From assembly GCF_023205015.1 (NCBI RefSeq), contig NZ_CP096258.1, forward strand, positions 2,542,001 through 2,606,000: 64,000 nucleotides of DNA, read 5' to 3'. Origin of the DNA: Providencia rettgeri. GTDB lineage: Bacteria > Pseudomonadota > Gammaproteobacteria > Enterobacterales > Enterobacteriaceae. The notes beneath the pieces were generated by a model. That model worked only from the letters and a program-made list of their open reading frames with translations. It had not been told where the DNA came from and did no database searches. Of the stretch, positions 63,161 through 64,000 are shown in pieces; position 1 is the stretch's first letter; every line of letters starts with the position of its first letter. Made by a program: the position numbers and the translations under genes.

Positions 63161-64000
63161 CTAGATGTCGCTCATCTGTGGCATAGGCCGCTTAAACATA
63201 CGTGTCAGCACCGCCATATAGACCAAACCAACTGCTGTCCAGATCAACCCATAAACCATTGAGTCTTCTTCTATATTCAGCCATAACACACACACTGTCA
63301 GTGTACCAATAACAGGCAGGATCAAGTAGTTTAGGATATTTTTGAAGCCTGTCATGCGGCGTTCACGAATAAAGAATTGGCTAATGACCGAAATATTTAC
63401 AAAGGTAAACGCGATTAGTGCACCAAAGTTAATTAATGCTGTCGCAAAATCCATTTCAAACCAAATAGCGCCTAATGCCAAAAAGCCAACCAATAATACG
63501 TTGTATGCCGGGGTGCGCCATGTTGGGCTTACGTAGCCAAAGACTTTTTCTGGGAATACCCCATCACGTCCCATAACATACATTAAACGCGCACTACCTG
63601 CATGAGCGGCCATGCCTGATGCTAATACGGTAACACATGAGAACACCAGAATGATTGACTGGAAGAATGTACCAGCAACAAAACGCATAATATCTGGCTG
63701 TGTTTCATTAATATTCTTAAAGCGTGATACATCAGGGAAGTATTGCTGTAAGAAGAACGAAACCGTAATAAAGATAACCCCACCGATTAACGCGGTTAAG
63801 AAAATAGCGCGAGGAATAACTTTACCAGCATTCGGTGTTTCTTCTGAGAGTGAACTTAACCCGTCAAAACCTAAGAATGAGAAACAGAGGATTGTTGCCC
63901 CAGCAATGAGTGGGATCATTTCCGTTTTTTCATTAGCAAATGGGTTAAAAGTCCAAATTTCTCCCGTTCCTTCACCGTTAGAAACACCGTGGATCACAAG
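63161..64000 (-). CDS. plaP: Low-affinity putrescine importer PlaP (3' part; 5' end beyond the window)
   Basis: The last 280 codons of an APC-superfamily permease; the frame is open to the right edge, so the N-terminal third or so is outside. Conserved segments match E. coli PlaP (YeeF): GATILCFSFLGFDGLSSLSEE, VIPRAIFLTALIGG, TVLASGMAAHAGSARLMYVM, PTWRTPAYNV and ATALINFGALIAFTFVN. About seven TM helices are visible. PlaP imports putrescine by proton symport, and putrescine uptake supports surface motility in E. coli and swarming in Proteus. Position beyond sbcB agrees with E. coli synteny. Confidence 0.93.
   Translation of the reverse strand, partial: LVIHGVSNGEGTGEIWTFNPFANEKTEMIPLIAGATILCFSFLGFDGLSSLSEETPNAGKVIPRAIFLTALIGGVIFITVSFFLQQYFPDVSRFKNINETQPDIMRFVAGTFFQSIILVFSCVTVLASGMAAHAGSARLMYVMGRDGVFPEKVFGYVSPTWRTPAYNVLLVGFLALGAIWFEMDFATALINFGALIAFTFVNISVISQFFIRERRMTGFKNILNYLILPVIGTLTVCVLWLNIEEDSMVYGLIWTAVGLVYMAVLTRMFKRPMPQMSDI

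Overview
The window is an AT-rich (about 40 percent G+C by eye) gammaproteobacterial chromosome segment. Gene order and protein sequence point to the Morganellaceae, most likely a Providencia. Much of it follows the Escherichia coli 24-26 min backbone: icd, rluE-nudJ-mnmA-hflD-purB-phoPQ-roxA, pepT, cobB, lolCDE, mfd, ndh, nagZ-thiK-lpoB-ycfL-hinT-ycfH, holB-tmk-mltG-pabC-fabF-acpP-fabGDH-plsX-rpmF-yceD, yceF, rluC and rne. The right end matches the E. coli yeeX-sbcB-plaP neighbourhood. No rRNA, tRNA, insertion sequence, prophage or CRISPR array was found.

Layout. 1-3.4 kb: a frameshifted PhzF-family gene, a YjbR-family gene and icd. 3.9-12 kb: a rightward run for RNA modification (rluE, mnmA), purine synthesis (purB), the PhoPQ Mg2+ sensor pair and the ribosomal oxygenase roxA. 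12.3-17.9 kb: small accessory genes (LysE exporter, an SDR lacking its catalytic Tyr, yqhA, a CYTH protein) around pepT and cobB. 17.9-25.4 kb: lipoprotein export (lolCDE), the transcription-repair factor mfd and a YcfJ/UmoD-like protein. 26-30.7 kb: ndh with a perfect FNR box, then an accessory pair of OprD-type porin and lipoprotein 5'-nucleotidase. 30.7-32.1 kb: a 1.4 kb gene-free stretch holding a CRP-like site. 32.1-46.1 kb: a long leftward set for cell-wall recycling and synthesis, DNA replication, folate and fatty-acid synthesis. 46.2-51.6 kb: yceF, rluC and rne with a long structured leader. 51.8-57.6 kb: a quinol-monooxygenase-like gene, a tandem array of ERIC-like palindromes with a 215-bp period, and a three-subunit molybdoenzyme operon with a divergent IclR regulator and an FNR-like site. 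57.7-64 kb: yeeX, a CscB-like sugar symporter, sbcB, dld, a 127-bp ERIC element and the 3' part of plaP.

The most distinctive parts are three. The ERIC tandem amplification has near-identical 215-bp units. The DmsABC-like respiratory operon has Cys residues where DmsA has its Mo-ligating Ser. The porin plus surface nucleotidase operon looks suited to nucleotide scavenging. I found no clearly undescribed multi-gene system. The molybdoenzyme/IclR locus and the porin/nucleotidase pair are the best candidates for new biology. All homology statements rest on reading the sequence and remembered family features; no database search was run.
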